Notes under the pieces: model-generated | The model's input: the letters and a program-made list of their open reading frames with translations, nothing else | The model's database searches: none | What the model was told of the DNA's origin: nothing | In this document: positions 9,427-21,853 of the stretch, one piece after another | Layout: every line of letters starts with the position of its first letter | How positions within the stretch are numbered: position 1 is the first letter of the stretch | Position numbers and translations under genes: made by a program | Assembly: GCF_033958435.1 (NCBI RefSeq) | Contig: NC_134138.1 | Coordinates: 180,466,798-180,530,797 of the forward strand | DNA length: 64,000 bases | Direction of reading: 5' to 3' | Origin: Carettochelys insculpta | Lineage: Eukaryota; Chordata; Testudines; Carettochelyidae

Positions 9427-11550
9427 CTTCTGTTGACTTCTCCTGGAACCTGTGGAAAGCAGTCAGTTGAGTTCTCTGCAGTCAGAAGGACTACTTTATT
9501 ACCTCACCTCATCTTCATTTCTGCAGCCTTTTGAAACAAACTTGCCTCAGCACTCTTTAGACACCACCTGTTGATGTTGTCACACTGAAGACATATGGTC
9601 TAAACTCTTCACTTTGGAGGGATTAAAGGTGATGTAGCATTTGAAATCAATAGTACAGGAAAGTGTGTCACCTGGCACCTTTTCATAATATCTAATGCAG
9701 CAAGTGCTTTGTTGACTAACGTTTTCTTACTATAATTAATCACCAGAGTTTTTCAAAGTATTTTAGTAAGCATTAGTGCAACTTTGAGAAATAAGCACTG
9801 AAGTGCCCTTTTCATGCTACCAAAGAGAAGGCATTTACATCTAGATTTTTTATTGCCTATAAATCAGCATATTGAGTTGTGTTTATTATAAATTTAGGAG
9901 GTCACTTCTGCAAAAGCCAAGATAATGTGGACTTTCTCTGCTACTTTAATTTGTTCGAACAGAAGGCCAATTAATTGCCCGTGCTTAATAGCAGTCCTGT
10001 TTGGAATCCCCTCTGTTGAGAGATTAGTGTTGTGCATTGCTTGAATGACTGCTAAAGCAGCCTGCTTTTGATAAACCCATTTCTGTGTCGAAAAGGATAA
10101 TATGGACTAAAATCTGGAGGGAAAACTGAAAGACTATTACATAACTTATGAGCAAAATTGGAATCTTCCTACTGTTCTTCACAGTTTCTCTTTGGTTCCC
10201 ATTCTCTTTGTCTTTTTCTTTTTCTCCCATTCTCACATTAATTTTTGTCCTCCATCTGTAACATGCCTGTTTACAGTTTTTCCCCATCCGGAATATAAAG
10301 GGAATGTGAGGATAGAAAACAGAAAATGTAAGATAACTGGGTTCTTGTAGCTTCGCCACAGGATTGTTTGTTCCTTCTTCATTTTCAACGTTGCAGGAGA
10401 GTAATGAAAGCAATTTGCATGATGTCCCGCTCCACCTGCCTGGGGAGAGCTGGAGTTACACTCCCCAAGTTATCATTATGTAAATGAAGTAATTTGGGAC
10501 ACACAGAAAATTAGTCCAGGTGGCTACTGGATTCATTTATTTATTTATTTGTTTATTTTTTAAGATGAACTTCAGTCCTGGCAGAATGTACCAGATTGAC
10601 AGCCCTGGAGGCCGAACACATCTGTCTATATCTAGAGTAGCTACAGGGTAGGCAATTAATATCAACTACTCCCTGTGCCTCCCGGCACCCTGGCGTTCTC
10701 ACCCTACACAACACTGCAATGTTATTTGTACCAAATATGCCTTTCATGGCAACATCTGAAAACTAACAATATAGTGGTCAGTAACCACTGCAAAATATGT
10801 GGGACAGTGCTATGCACAGAATTATGGATAGTCAGTGATGATATGATTTAATGTCTGTGACTAAGAGGTGTTTAAAGCTGGCACCTTGGCTTGATAAGCT
10901 GTTTATTCACTGGACAGAGAGAAAAGAGGCAAACACTTCCAACTGGAGTGGTCAAATAAGTAGGCTTACAGGTTGCAGGTAGAGGATGTTTACATTACAA
11001 AGTTTTACATTTACCCTGTCTTGGTGACTTTTTGCCCTTCTAAATACTTCTGACAGATCTTAGTACTTGCAATATTATTTGCACATCGTGAACAATTATT
11101 TTCTATGTCGAGTTTTGGATAAGCTGATGACAAGCTGGATGATATATGAGTTCATTTGCACATGTATAAAAATATCCCAGACAGAAAGTGAAGAAAAGTT
11201 TCCCCTTACTTTACGGTAATGTCTGCTTTATCAAAACACTGGTGTCATGAGACTAAATGGTCTTATTCTGCAGTAACAAGAAACCTTTCAATAAGTCCCT
11301 ACAATGTCCTTCTCTTGAGACCAAAATAAAAAATTTGAAACAAAACCTCTAATACTGTAGTTCTCTTGAACTGTCTAGCTACTGTGTGTGTACCTATACA
11401 ATACACTGCGTGTTTGTGTTGCTAGCTAAGGGAATATTACTGTTTGCTATAATGCTGTATTTTCAATTGAGATAGGAGTCCTACAGCAATTTCCAAAGCA
11501 AATTAGGCAAAAGTATAAAGAAACCATTTCCTACACTATAAAACAATCTA
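9427..11550. other. AT-rich gene-free stretch; possible conserved non-coding block at 9700-10010
   Basis: No coding homology. Bases 9700-10010 are unique-looking, rich in TTAATT and ATTA cores, and free of repeat features, as is common in vertebrate conserved non-coding elements. That is only an impression without an alignment. Confidence 0.35.
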
Positions 11551-11878
11551 CAGGCTGAAACTCTCTAGTCGTGCACCCTTGGGACCTGGCCAGTGCCAAA
11601 TGAGAGAATTTGCTGAATGACGGGAGGTCAATATTGTCTAGCAGTATTACCAACACTCCCGCTGCTTACTGGGCTCTTAGAAGACATTTAGGAATAAATT
11701 AGAGCTACATAACAGCACAGAACACTGAGAGCCAGGCCTGGTGGCTGGAAACAAACTTTATGGGATCCTGGGAAACTTGGCCACACCCATGACAAGTGGT
11801 CGTCCAGCTAACTAAAATCATACTGGAGTACGTATGTTGCCAGACGAGAGTGTGCCGGTCTAGAGAGGTTCAACCTTG
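11551..11878. mobile_element. pogo/Tigger-like MITE, TA target site
   Basis: Left end CAGGCTGAAACTCTCTAGTC and right end TAGAGAGGTTCAACCTTG are imperfect inverted repeats flanked by TA on both sides. A second copy of the same family lies at 63532-63837, sharing the interior CTGCTTACTGGGCTCTTAGA. TA duplication and CAG-starting termini fit the Tc1/mariner superfamily, pogo branch. Confidence 0.8.
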
Positions 11879-11882
11879 TAAT

Positions 11883-12530
11883 ACATGTGAGACAGCGTGT
11901 TTGTCTGTCTTTGTGTCTGTCTGTGAGTGTGTTTGTTCACGGTCTCCTCCTAAATGTTAAGAGCTAGGACCGCCAAATTTGGTATGCAGCTTCCTCTTTA
12001 CATAACAAGGTAAGGGTTTAGTTGTGCCAGGACAATGCGAAATGCATGGCATGTGATTGTTTCTTATCAAATGGAAAGTGGGGGGCTCTGATAGCAAGGA
12101 CAGTTGTTACCCAGAATAACCACGGTGGGGCAGCAAGCAAGCACACCCCCGAGAACCATGGAGCAGCCACTGGCTGGGCACTGTGGCTTCTGCCATGCTG
12201 GGCTGGCCCTGGGTAGCAATGCCAGCATCTGAGCAGCACAGTCCCTGCCACCCCAGGGAGCAGCATCACCTGCTGGGCAGCGTGGCCTGGGTCAGCTCTG
12301 GGGAGCAAGACCAGTGACTACTCCCCTTTGCCCTGCTTCCAGCACCCCCTGTGTCCCCAGTTCCACATCCTAAGGCCCCTGCACATCTTAAACCCCCCAG
12401 TCTCCTGTCCTGAGCACCCTAAATCTCCAACCCCTTGCCCTGACTCTGTGCCCTACACACACAGCCTTCTACTCTGAAGGACCCAAGCAATGCCAGATAA
12501 ATCTTCTCGTTAAATAAGGAAGGACTATTT
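11883..12530. repeat. Unclassified repeat-like sequence, C-rich at right
   Basis: Begins with TGTCTGTCTTTGTGTCTGTC-type sequence, then AAGAGCTAGGACCGCCAAAT, and becomes C-rich from 12130 to 12480. It ends near an AAGCAATGCCAGATAA motif that resembles 3' ends of some reptile repeats. I cannot assign it to a class. The 96-residue minus-strand frame inside is not convincing. Confidence 0.35.
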
Positions 12531-15500
12531 TCCATCTCATTAATAAAGAGAGAGATTGAAATCTCTACTCTCTTCCCCCCACCTCCATCTCCTCACAACA
12601 CTTTAAATTAAATATTTAATGTAATGTTAAACTTCTTTTTGCCTGGGTCACTCTCATGTCCCTCTGTACTTTCAACAGCCATTCTAGCCAATCTAAGCTT
12701 ACCTGCAGAGGCAGAAGTGGTTGGTGAGGAGTGAAGAACACACTGAACAGCATACTTATGAACTTGGAGAAACATGGCATCAGATTGCTGAAACATGGCA
12801 AAATAACAGATTTGTTGTGTGGACACAAAATTTGGACAGAAATTCCGTGTTATGGGGCAAGTCTTTTGGACTTGATAGGCTGGTAATTCAATCATCGGTA
12901 GCCTTACTTGAGAGAGCTTTTTAGTAGGAGTGCACTCTGTATTAATAATGTCTAAAGACATAGCTGTTCCTCCAGTGCAGCAGCCTCCTGAGAAAATATT
13001 AATCATATTTTCCTGAGGCAGCAGCATTGATTTCTTGGGAGAAATATTTCCTTGTCTGCATCCTAGCCATTTCTTAACCAGTCACCAAGCTAGAGTGATC
13101 TGAGGCCAATCAGTAACTAATTATTGCCTGTTGATCAGGTGCAGATTTTGCTTAACTTCTCATGCAGGTTATTTACCATGTACTGGGTCGTAAAACCTAC
13201 TTTCGTTCAGCTGTTAGCCACGTCAGTGTAATATTGAGTTGTATAACTCCATATAGACATCCATGGTTAGTTTCTTTGTTACTTTTTCCTTAGTGAGATC
13301 TTTGGTGTACGCAAAAGCTTGGATTCCATAGGGCAGTGGTGTACATGTTTATTATGATAACAGGCTTTTGATGGTCTGTTGCTGTGGCATTTGGTTTAAA
13401 AAAAAACCACCTTTATGCGACTGTGTGACAGTGTTGTTCGACTTTCGATCAGTTGATTTTTATGTATACGGTGCTCCTCAAGATGTATCAGGGTATAGAG
13501 CTTAAGGTAATTGTTAAAATAATGTTGGAGACCAGTAGCCAATAGTAAAAGCCAACTGGGGAAAGTCTTGATTTGTTCAAAATCTTGATTGGGGCATAGA
13601 ATGCAAATAAGCCACAAGGAAATGGGAGGGGAATCATAGTGGAGGTAGCGGATTCATATGCCATTCTGATGAGCTACCATAGGGATGTTATGTTTATAAA
13701 AAGCACACAGGATCTTTTTTCCAGGGGATAAGGAAATATGCCACATTCGTTAAGAATACAGTAGTGAAGAAGCTATTATATGCTCACTCGCTCTCTCTCT
13801 CACACACACACACACAAAACCAGTCTTGTCAATGTTGTTATAGTTAGTTGCCCTTCTGTTGCTCATATCAACCTAATGGCCAGTTAGGTTGAGTGGAAGG
13901 ATGAGGAGCTGGGATTCTGTCACTCTGGACCGATGCTACAGGATCCTGGTAGGATCGAACTCGAAGAATCATGTAAGACACCCCATTTTTTTATAGAAAT
14001 CCCTTCTCATGCAAATCTATGGATATTGCCACATCATGATGTGATCAGTTACGTTGCAACATATGTTTATCTGGAGACTGTTTTTTGTTTAATATCAGCC
14101 TGATTTTTCTGAGTGTTGCTCCACCCTTGTTTTGATGGGATTTGCTATCTTCAAGTGTTAGGAGTGCTTGCTTCTAACTGCAGGGTCCCCAATCTGCCCC
14201 AACTCAGTCATCAAATACAATGGGTAGATTTAATAGTTGCTTGGTGATCCTAACTCTGCAGCCCCTCCTCTGACCAGCTGGATACTGTGCAGGCCTTCAA
14301 ACTAATTTATTTTTAAACAAACTCAGGTTCTTCACGCACACAAACAGAAATTACCTAATTGCTTCACACAAGAAGGGATTACATAGTTGCATTTGTAAAC
14401 ATAGATCTCATACAAAATATTATATCAGTATCACTATCACTATTACAAATTCTTCCATGATACGAAAAAACAAAAACAAAAAAAAAACAGTAGTACACTC
14501 TTAAATTAAATTAAAAAACAATCCTAAGGGTAAAAGGGTGACAACAGGGAGTCACAAGGACCCTTCTGGTCTGTTCCTGCCTTAACATTAATAACAAACC
14601 CGAACAGCCTTCTTAATGCATCTTTCTCAACAGCACTAGGCTGTTCCTTTCTGCTAGGCATGCTGGCAAGGCACATAACATTTCTTAAGATTATATATTA
14701 GCTACATGTATACAGACAATCCTCAGTGGAAAACATAAACCTTTGCTTTAGAGCTCAAGATGTGTAGACTCCCAAGGCATTCTAGGTCAGCTTAACGTGG
14801 TTTTGATTGTACATCAGTTTAAAATTGATCCTACCTGTTATCATGCATACCAATACTTTTATTGAAACAAGGTAAATATGTCAGGTTTAGGCCTAAAACC
14901 CCATTTTCTGGGTTGACTAAATTGGTATAAAGTTGCTGTTATGTTAATTCCAGGACAACATAGTGCATAGACCAGGCTTTCAGCCAAAGACTTGTGTTAA
15001 CACTGATTATTGCCGTCATGGAGTACAGTTCACATCTAAACTTCTCTTAGCTGTGACTATCTTGATTTTAGCACCGTAGTAGGTACGCAGGAGACTGCTG
15101 GAATGCATAATCATCCGTTTCAGTTGCTTTCCCAAGTGAATTGGATATTCTACTTTCACTAGAAACATAAAACCAGGTTTTCTCAGCAAACCGCACTCCC
15201 TGAGAAGCCGGTCCTGTCAGAATCCCTGTCTGTGGCGGCTGTCCAGGAGAAGTGCTGAATCAGTGCCCCCCACAGTTAAACCAGACTCCTCCTGTAGGAA
15301 GCTTGTAGCACTGTGCTCTTGTTCCTGGTAGGCATTCCTGGCTCATGGCCTGGTTCTGTCAGCAGCGTTTGGGCAGTGAATCACTCAGTCTTGTTTTTTC
15401 CAGTAATGTAAATTGGACAGTGCAGGGCAGAGCAACCTCTGTTCTGTCCAGATTAAATTTTGTTATTCCAATGCACTGGATTAGATCATGTTTGCTTCCA

Positions 15501-15955
15501 GAGTGACGGCAGATAGTATAAAACGTGACAGAGCCAATGGAGTGTTGAAGAGCTTATCACAACTTTAAAGGCAATGTATGTGTTTGGTTGGCCCTGGTTG
15601 AAGCCTGAAGGGATGAGATCTATTTTCCATTACTTACAAACTCCATTTCAGCCTCCACTCTACTGCTGCAGGATGACGTGGAATGACATTCCTGTATCCC
15701 ACCTTAGTTTTCCCAAGTGTGTGTTTACTATCCAGTGATATGAAATGCATCCTGTCCCCAAAGGCTGGTTATGTCACCTATCTCAGTGTTCACGCCATTC
15801 TGCACAGCCTGGGGAGCAAGAAGTAGACGACCCAACAATTCATCCTCAATCTCGTGGAGTTTTTCTTACTAGCCCTCTGGGAAATTGATTTCCATGGAAA
15901 TTATGCTAGTCTGTCCAGAGAGGATTTGAGGGTGAGTAGAGACAGCGCCAAACAA
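12531..15955. other. Gene-free stretch with microsatellites
   Basis: No coding homology recognised. It contains a CT/CA dinucleotide run at 13789-13816 and an A-rich run at 14465-14488. Confidence 0.45.
13789..13816. repeat. Compound (CT)n(CA)n microsatellite
   Basis: Six CT units followed by about eight CA units, uninterrupted. Confidence 0.9.
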
Positions 15956-16046
15956 GAGGCCCTGTCTACATGAGGAAAGCTTTGTCAGTTGTACCAGTGT
16001 ATTTATATCAAAGTAACTCCCCATGTGAACAAACTTATACCACTAT

Positions 16047-16757
16047 GGCCGCGTCTACACGTGCACGCTACTTCAAAGTAGCGGCACCAACTTCGAAATA
16101 GCACCCGTCATGGCTACACGTGTTGGGCGCTATTTCGAAGTTGAAATCGACGTTAGGTGACGAGACGTCGAAGTCGCTAACCCTATGAGGGGATGGGAAT
16201 AGCGCCCTACTTCGAAGTTGAACGTCGAAGTAGGGCACGTGTAGACGATCTGCGTCCCGCAACATCGAAATAGCAGGGTCCGCCATGGCAGCCATCAGCT
16301 GAGGGGTTGAGAGACGCTCTCTCTCCAGCCCCTGCGGGGCTCTATGGTCATCGTGTGCAGCAGCCCTTAGCCCAGGGCTTCTGGCTGCTGCTGTGGCAGC
16401 TGGGGATCCATGCTGCATGCACAGGGTCTGCAACCAGTTGTCGGCTCTGTGGATCTTGTGTTGTTTAGTGCAACTGTGTCTGGGAGGGGCCCTTTAAGGG
16501 AGCGGCTTGCTGTTGAGTCCGCCCTGTGACCCTGTCTGCAGCTGTTCCTGGCACCCTTATTTCGATGTGTGCTACTTTGGTGTGTAGACGTTCCCTCGCA
16601 GCGCCTATTTCGATGTGGTGCTGCCCAACGTCGAACTTGAACATCGACGTTGCCAGCCCTGGAGGACGTGTAGATGTTATTCATCGAAATAGCTTATTTC
16701 GATGTCGCTACATCGAAATAAGCTATTTCAATGTAGCGTGCACGTGTAGACGTAGCC
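16047..16757 (+). mobile_element. Harbinger MITE, 711 bp, with TAT target duplication
   Basis: Left end GGCCGCGTCTACACGTGCAC and right end GTGCACGTGTAGACGTAGCC are near-perfect inverted repeats, flanked by TAT (16044-16046 and 16758-16760). It keeps both ends of the large Harbinger at 1-3914, joined near 16360-16378, and lacks about 3.3 kb of interior including both genes. It is the same length as the copy at 62185-62895 and very similar to it, but in the opposite orientation. Confidence 0.93.
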
Positions 16758-17088
16758 TATAAGGGCTCGTCTACACTACCACCCTCCTTCGAAGGAAGGA
16801 TGGTAATTAGGGTGTTGGGAGTTTACTAATGAAGTGCTGTGGTGCATAGGCAGAACTTCATTAAGCAGATTCCCCCCTGCGGCAACTTTGAAGTTCTAAA
16901 TTTCAAAGTACTGGCTCACGTCTAGCTGCAGCTCACGCACCGGTACTCCTCAAAATTTTGAGTAAAGGGACTTTGAAGTTACTGCGGGGGTGGGGGGGGG
17001 AATTTGCTTAATGAAGCGCTGTGCATGCAGCGCAGCACTTCATTAGTAAACTCCCAGCACCCTAATTACCATCCTTCTTCAAAGGAGG

Positions 17089-19884
17089 TAATAATAATAA
17101 ATTAATACAACTATGATATCATTGGCATCACAGAAACTTGGTGGGATAATACTCATGATTGGAATGTTGGTATTGAAGGGTACAGCCTGCTTAGGAAGGA
17201 CAGACAGGGAAAGAAGGGAGGAGGTGTTGCCTTGTATATTAAAAATGTACGCACTTGGACAGAGGTGGAGATGGACGTAGGAGATGGACGGGTTGAAAGT
17301 CTCTGGGTTAGACTCAGAGGAGTAAAAAACAAGGATGAGGTCCTACTAGGAGTCTACTACAGGCCCCCTAGCCAGGTGGATGAGGCTTTCTTTAAACAGC
17401 TAACAAAATCATCCAGGGCCCAGAATTTGGTGGTGATGGGGGCTTCAACTATCCAGGTATATGTTGGGAAACTAATACAGCGGGGGACAGACTGTCCAAT
17501 AAATTCTTGGATTGCATTGCAGACAACTTTTTATTCCAAAAGGTTGAAAAAGCTACCAGAGGGGAATCTGTTCTAGATTTAATTTTAACAAATAGTGAGG
17601 AAATTATTGAGAATTTGAAAGTGGAAGGATGCTTGGGTGAAAGTGATCATGAAATCATAGAGTTCACAATTCTAAGGAAGGGTAGAAAGGAAAACAGTAC
17701 AATAGAGATAATGGATTTCAGGAAGGCAGATTTTGGTAAACTCAGACAGCTGGTAGGTAAGGTCCCATGGGAAGTTAAACTGAGGGGAAAAACGGCTGAG
17801 GAGAGTTGGCAGTTTTTCAAAGGGACATTATTAAGGGCCCAAAAGCAACTACCTCGCTGCGTAGGAAAGATAGAAAACATGGCAAAAGACTGCCTTGGCT
17901 TAACCAGGAGATCTTGCATGGTCTCAAAATAAAAAAGGAATCGTATAAGAAATGGAAACTAGGACAAATTACAAAGGATGAATATAGGCAAACAACACGA
18001 GCGTGCAGGAGCAAGATTAGAAAGGCTAAGGCACAAAATGAGCTCAAACTAGCTACAAGCATAAAGGGAAACAAGAAGGCTTTTTACAAATACATCGGTA
18101 ACAAGAGGAAGACTAAGGAGAGGGTAGGGCCATTGGTCAGTGAGAAGGGAGGAACAGTAACAGGGAATATGGAAATGGCAGAGATGTTTAATGATTTCTT
18201 TGTTTCGGTCTTCACTGAGAAATCTGAAGGCATGCCTGACATAGAGAATGCTAGTGAAAAAGGGGTAGGTTTAGAAGTTGAAATAAGAAAAGAAAAATTA
18301 AAATTTACTTAGAGAAATTAGATGTCTGCAAATCACCAGGGCCTGATGAAATGCATCCTAGAATCCTCAAGGAGCTGATAGTAGAGGTATCTGAGCCTTT
18401 AGCAATCATTTCTGGTAAATTGTGGGAGACGGGAGAGATTCCAGAAGACTGGAAAAGGGCAAATATAGTACCCACTTATAAAAAGGGGAACAGGAATAAC
18501 CCGGGAAACTACAGGCCAGTCAGCTTAACTTCTGTGCCAGGAAAGATAATGGAGCAGGTAATTAAAGAAATCATCTGCAAGCATTTGGAAGGTGGTAAGG
18601 TGCTAGGGAACAGCCAGCATGGTTTTGTTAAAAACAGATCATGTCAAACCAATCTAATAGCTTTCTTTGATAGAATAACGAGCCTTGTGGATACGGGAGA
18701 GGCGGTGGATGTGGTATACCTAGACTTCAGTAAAGCATCTGACACGGTCTCACATAATATACTTATCAATAAACTACGCAAATACAATTTAGATGGGGCT
18801 ACTATAAGGTGGGTGAACAACTGGCTGGATAACCGTACCCAGAGAGTAGTTATTAATGGTTTTCAATCCTGCTGGAAAAGTATAACTAGTGGGGTTCCGC
18901 AGGGGTCTGTTTTGGGACCGGTTCTGTTCAATATCTTCATTAATGATTTAGATATTGACATAGAAAGTACACTTATTAAGTTTGCAGATGATACCAAGCT
19001 GGGAGGGGTGCAACTTCTTTGGAGGATAGGGTCATAATTCAAAAGGATCTGGATAAACTGGAGAAATGGGCTGAGGTAAACAGGATGAAGTCTAATAAGG
19101 ACAAATGCAAAGTGCTCCACTTAGGAAGGAACAATCAGTGTCACACATACAGAATGGGAAAGGACTGCCTAGGAATGAGTACAGCAGAAAGGGATCTAGG
19201 GGTTATAGTGGACCACAAGCTAAATATGAGTCAACAGTGTGATGCTGTTGCGAAAAAGGCAAACATGATTCTAGGATGCATTAACAGGTGTGTTGTGAAC
19301 AAGACACGAGAAGTCATTCTCCCGCTCTACTCTGCGCTGGTTAGGCCTCCTCTGGAGTATTGTGTCCAGTTCTGGGCACCGCAGTTCAGGAGGGATGTGG
19401 AGAAATTGGAGAGGGTCCAGAGGAGAGCAACGAGAATGATCAAAGGTCTAGAGAACATGACCTATGAAGAAAGGCTGAAAGAATTGGGCTTGTTTAGTTT
19501 GGAAAAGAGAAGATTGAGGGGGGACATGATAGCAGTTTTCAGGTATCTAAAAGGGTGTCATAAGGCAGAGGGAGGGAACTTGTTCTTCCTTGCCTCTGAG
19601 AATAGAACAAGAGGCAATGGACTGAAATTGCAGCAGGGGAGGTTCAGGTTGGACATTAGGAAAAAGTTCCTAACTGTCAGGGTGATCAAACACTGGAACG
19701 AATTGCCAAGGGAGGTGGTAGAATCTCCATCACTGGAGATATTTAAGAAGAGGTTAGATAGATGGCTTTCAGGGATGGTCTAGAAAGTGCTTGGTCCTGC
19801 CATGAGGGCAGGGGGCTGGACTCGATGGCCTCTCGAGGTCCCTTCCAGTCCTACTCTTTTATGATTCTATGATTCTATGAGATT
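17089..19884 (+). mobile_element. CR1 LINE, 5'-truncated, about 2.8 kb
   Basis: Carries the CR1 open reading frame 2 from within the endonuclease domain to its end, then a short 3' UTR (GAGGTCCCTTCCAGTCCTAC) and the ATTCTATG-type tail that defines CR1. It is inserted in the right arm of the MITE at 16763-19901. The 5' truncation is the usual outcome of incomplete reverse transcription. Confidence 0.95.
17100..19783 (+). pseudogene. CR1 ORF2: endonuclease and reverse transcriptase, frameshifted
   Basis: Encodes the protein that nicks target DNA and copies the element. Endonuclease motifs appear from 17110: IIGITETWWDN, GGGVALYIKN and GVYYRPPSQ. The reverse transcriptase spans about 18330-19010, with [26 protein letters not shown] and an intact FADDTKLGG (Asp-Asp at 18987-18992). 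The C-terminal region (19019-19783) has NKDKCKVLHLGRNNQ, KRRLRGDMIAVFRYLKG and a final RLDRWLSGM. The frame changes at least four times (near 17440-17510, 17880, 18310-18350 and 19010), and a premature stop lies near 18312. The protein cannot be made from this copy, but its motifs are well preserved, so the insertion is moderately young. Confidence 0.93.
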
Positions 19885-20006
19885 GGTAGTGTAGACACAG
19901 CTTTCGAGTGGCTTTTGCAGTGGAATAATTATCCAGCTGAGGGTTATAGCAATAAAACCACATAGGATGAACTTCACACATTACAGTATGCTGATGTAGA
20001 TGAGCC

Positions 20007-21248
20007 TTTAACAGTGTGAGGGGGTTGCATCATTTTTCGTCTCCACCTTGTACAAAGGCTTTCTCTTTTGGTTTTAATTGGTTATTTAGAATATGCTCCT
20101 CACTAGTGTGTGAGAACACCCTATGGAATTACAAGATATGTAAATCGTACACAAACCCTGAAGAATCTTTGGCACTCTGTCTTCAATCCCACAACTATGT
20201 GAGCGCATCTTAAGGGACTGATTTCCACAAAATAATATGTTAGTGAAAATCTTAAAGCCAAAAAGGCCATCAGTTGGTAACTTGCATCCCGATCACACTG
20301 GGAGGAAGTTGATGTTTGCTCAGAAATCAGACTAAAAACAAGGCGGTGACTGCCCAGGGGCTGGCTAAGGTCCATTACTTAAAATTCTTCAGGCAGAGTG
20401 ATGAACTGATTCAGAAAAGTGAAGCAGGACAATTCCTTTTGAATGAATAAGCCAAGCGGATCAGAATCCTACTAGCAGCAACCTATCTTTAGTATGCTGA
20501 AGAACATGTTAACCTGTCAGGAGGTCCTTTTTTACTGTGGGTTCTTGGTCCAAAAGTCTTTTACAAACAAAAGATCTCACCAGTAATGTATATTCATTCA
20601 TATCAAAATCAGGTAGGCGTATTCTACTACTCATCTCGTTATTTCAGTGCCAGCCAGTCATCTGGGCCACAGTCCGTGCCATCATAATTTGAGCCTCTCT
20701 CTCTGAGGCACATTTTCAGCTGTAAGCGCATAAAAGCAGTGGTCAATTTACACTAGAGTGTTAAGTTGACAAAATTACCATAAAACTTAATTGGTTGAGG
20801 GCCTGATCCAAAATCCTTTTAAGTCGATGAGGTAGAGCACTGTGGGAAGATATAGTGTGATCAAATAATTTGGAAAATGGATCATAAAGCATTTGAGCAA
20901 GAAGGCCACATAATTCTGACATTTTTTAACTTTTGAGTGCTCAACTTTGCAATCTGAGTAAAATTCTTTTAATGTAAGTTTTCAAGGGGGAATATGTATG
21001 TAAAATATGTATTTGTTTAGGTCAGAAAGAAAATAGTTGTTTTGCACTTTTTTGTGGAACTTAGCAAAGAAGTAAAAATTAGTCACCAAGGATAATGTAT
21101 CTGAGATACATCATTCAAGCAAGAGGGAATTTTCACCCCTCCCTAACCAGCCAATGATTTTATAAAGTTTTTGTTTGTGCTGGCCACATCCCAGAGCCAT
21201 CAATGGAAAAATACCAAAGACAATTGAAAATCATTGTTTCAATATAAC
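20007..21248. other. Gene-free stretch
   Basis: No coding homology, inverted termini or tandem repeats that I can support. Confidence 0.5.
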
Positions 21249-21272
21249 AGAGAGAGAGAGAGAGAGAGAGAG
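21249..21272. repeat. (GA)n microsatellite
   Basis: About twelve uninterrupted AG units just upstream of a CR1 fragment. Confidence 0.9.
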
Positions 21273-21329
21273 ATTCTATCCATTCACTGAGGAAACACTA
21301 AGCTGGGGGTCAGGCCACTAAGCTAGGGG

Positions 21330-21853
21330 GTCAGGTAGATATGTTGGAGAGTAGGGATAAGGTCCAAAGTGACCTAGACAAATTGGAGGATTGGGCCAAA
21401 AGAAATTTGATAAGGTTCAACAAGGAGAGGTGCAGAGTCCTGCACTTGGGATGGAAGAATCCCAAGCATTGTTACTGGCTGGGGACCAACTGGCTAAGTA
21501 GCAGTGCAACAGAAAAGGAACTGGGGATTACAGTGGATGAAAAAGAGGGCTCTAAAGAGAATGGTGAGAGACTGTTCTCAATGGTGACAGATGACAGAAC
21601 AAGGAGTAATGGTCTGAAGTTACAGAGGGAGAGGTGTAGGTTGGATATTAGGAACAATTATTTCACTGAGAGGGTGGTGAAGCCCTGTAATTCATTACCG
21701 AGAGAGGTGGCGGAATCTCCATCCCTAGAGGTCTTTAAGTCCTGGCTTGACATAGTCATGGCTGGGATGATTTAGTTGGGGTTGATCCTGCTTTAGGCAG
21801 GGGGCTGGACTAGGTGACCTCCTGAGGTCCCTTCCAGCTCTAGGATTCTATGA
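21330..21853 (+). mobile_element. CR1 3' fragment with internal deletion
   Basis: The frame 21341-21775 reads DKVQSDLDKLEDWAKRN, then CRVLHLGWKNPKHCYW, and ends ESPSLEVFKSWLDIVM, the C-terminal part of CR1 ORF2. About 100 codons are missing between ELGITVDEKE and ENGERLFSMV compared with the copy at 19019-19783. It ends with CCTGAGGTCCCTTCCAGCTC and ATTCTATGA. It is a different CR1 subfamily from the 17-20 kb copy, as shown by the FNKERCRVLHLG wording and the 3' UTR. Confidence 0.9.

Larger units (their letters stand above)
16763..19901. mobile_element. Long-TIR MITE interrupted by a CR1 LINE
   Basis: Left arm: GGGCTCGTCTACACTACCAC, then CCTCCTTCGAAGGAAGGATG and a block ending AATGAAGTGCTG near 16843. 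The same block returns inverted at about 17024-17088, and the outer tip TGGTAGTGTAGACACAGC appears only after the CR1 at 19884-19901. The inverted repeats are therefore about 80 bases long, and the CR1 landed within the right arm about 20 bases from its end. Confidence 0.8.
15958..20006. mobile_element. Outer MITE split by nested insertions
   Basis: The left part (15958-16046) starts GGCCCTGTCTACATGAGG. The right part (19902-20006) ends GCTGATGTAGATGAGCC, the imperfect inverse. Together they make about 195 bases of a MITE whose middle is occupied by a Harbinger MITE and a second MITE. No matching target duplication was found, so the pairing of the two halves is probable, not proven. Confidence 0.5.

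Noticed and set aside
16068..16433. 121-residue minus-strand frame, repeated at 62509-62874 on +
   Set aside because: The two frames are alike only because the MITE copies are alike; they read through terminal palindromes and the remnant of the transposase leader.
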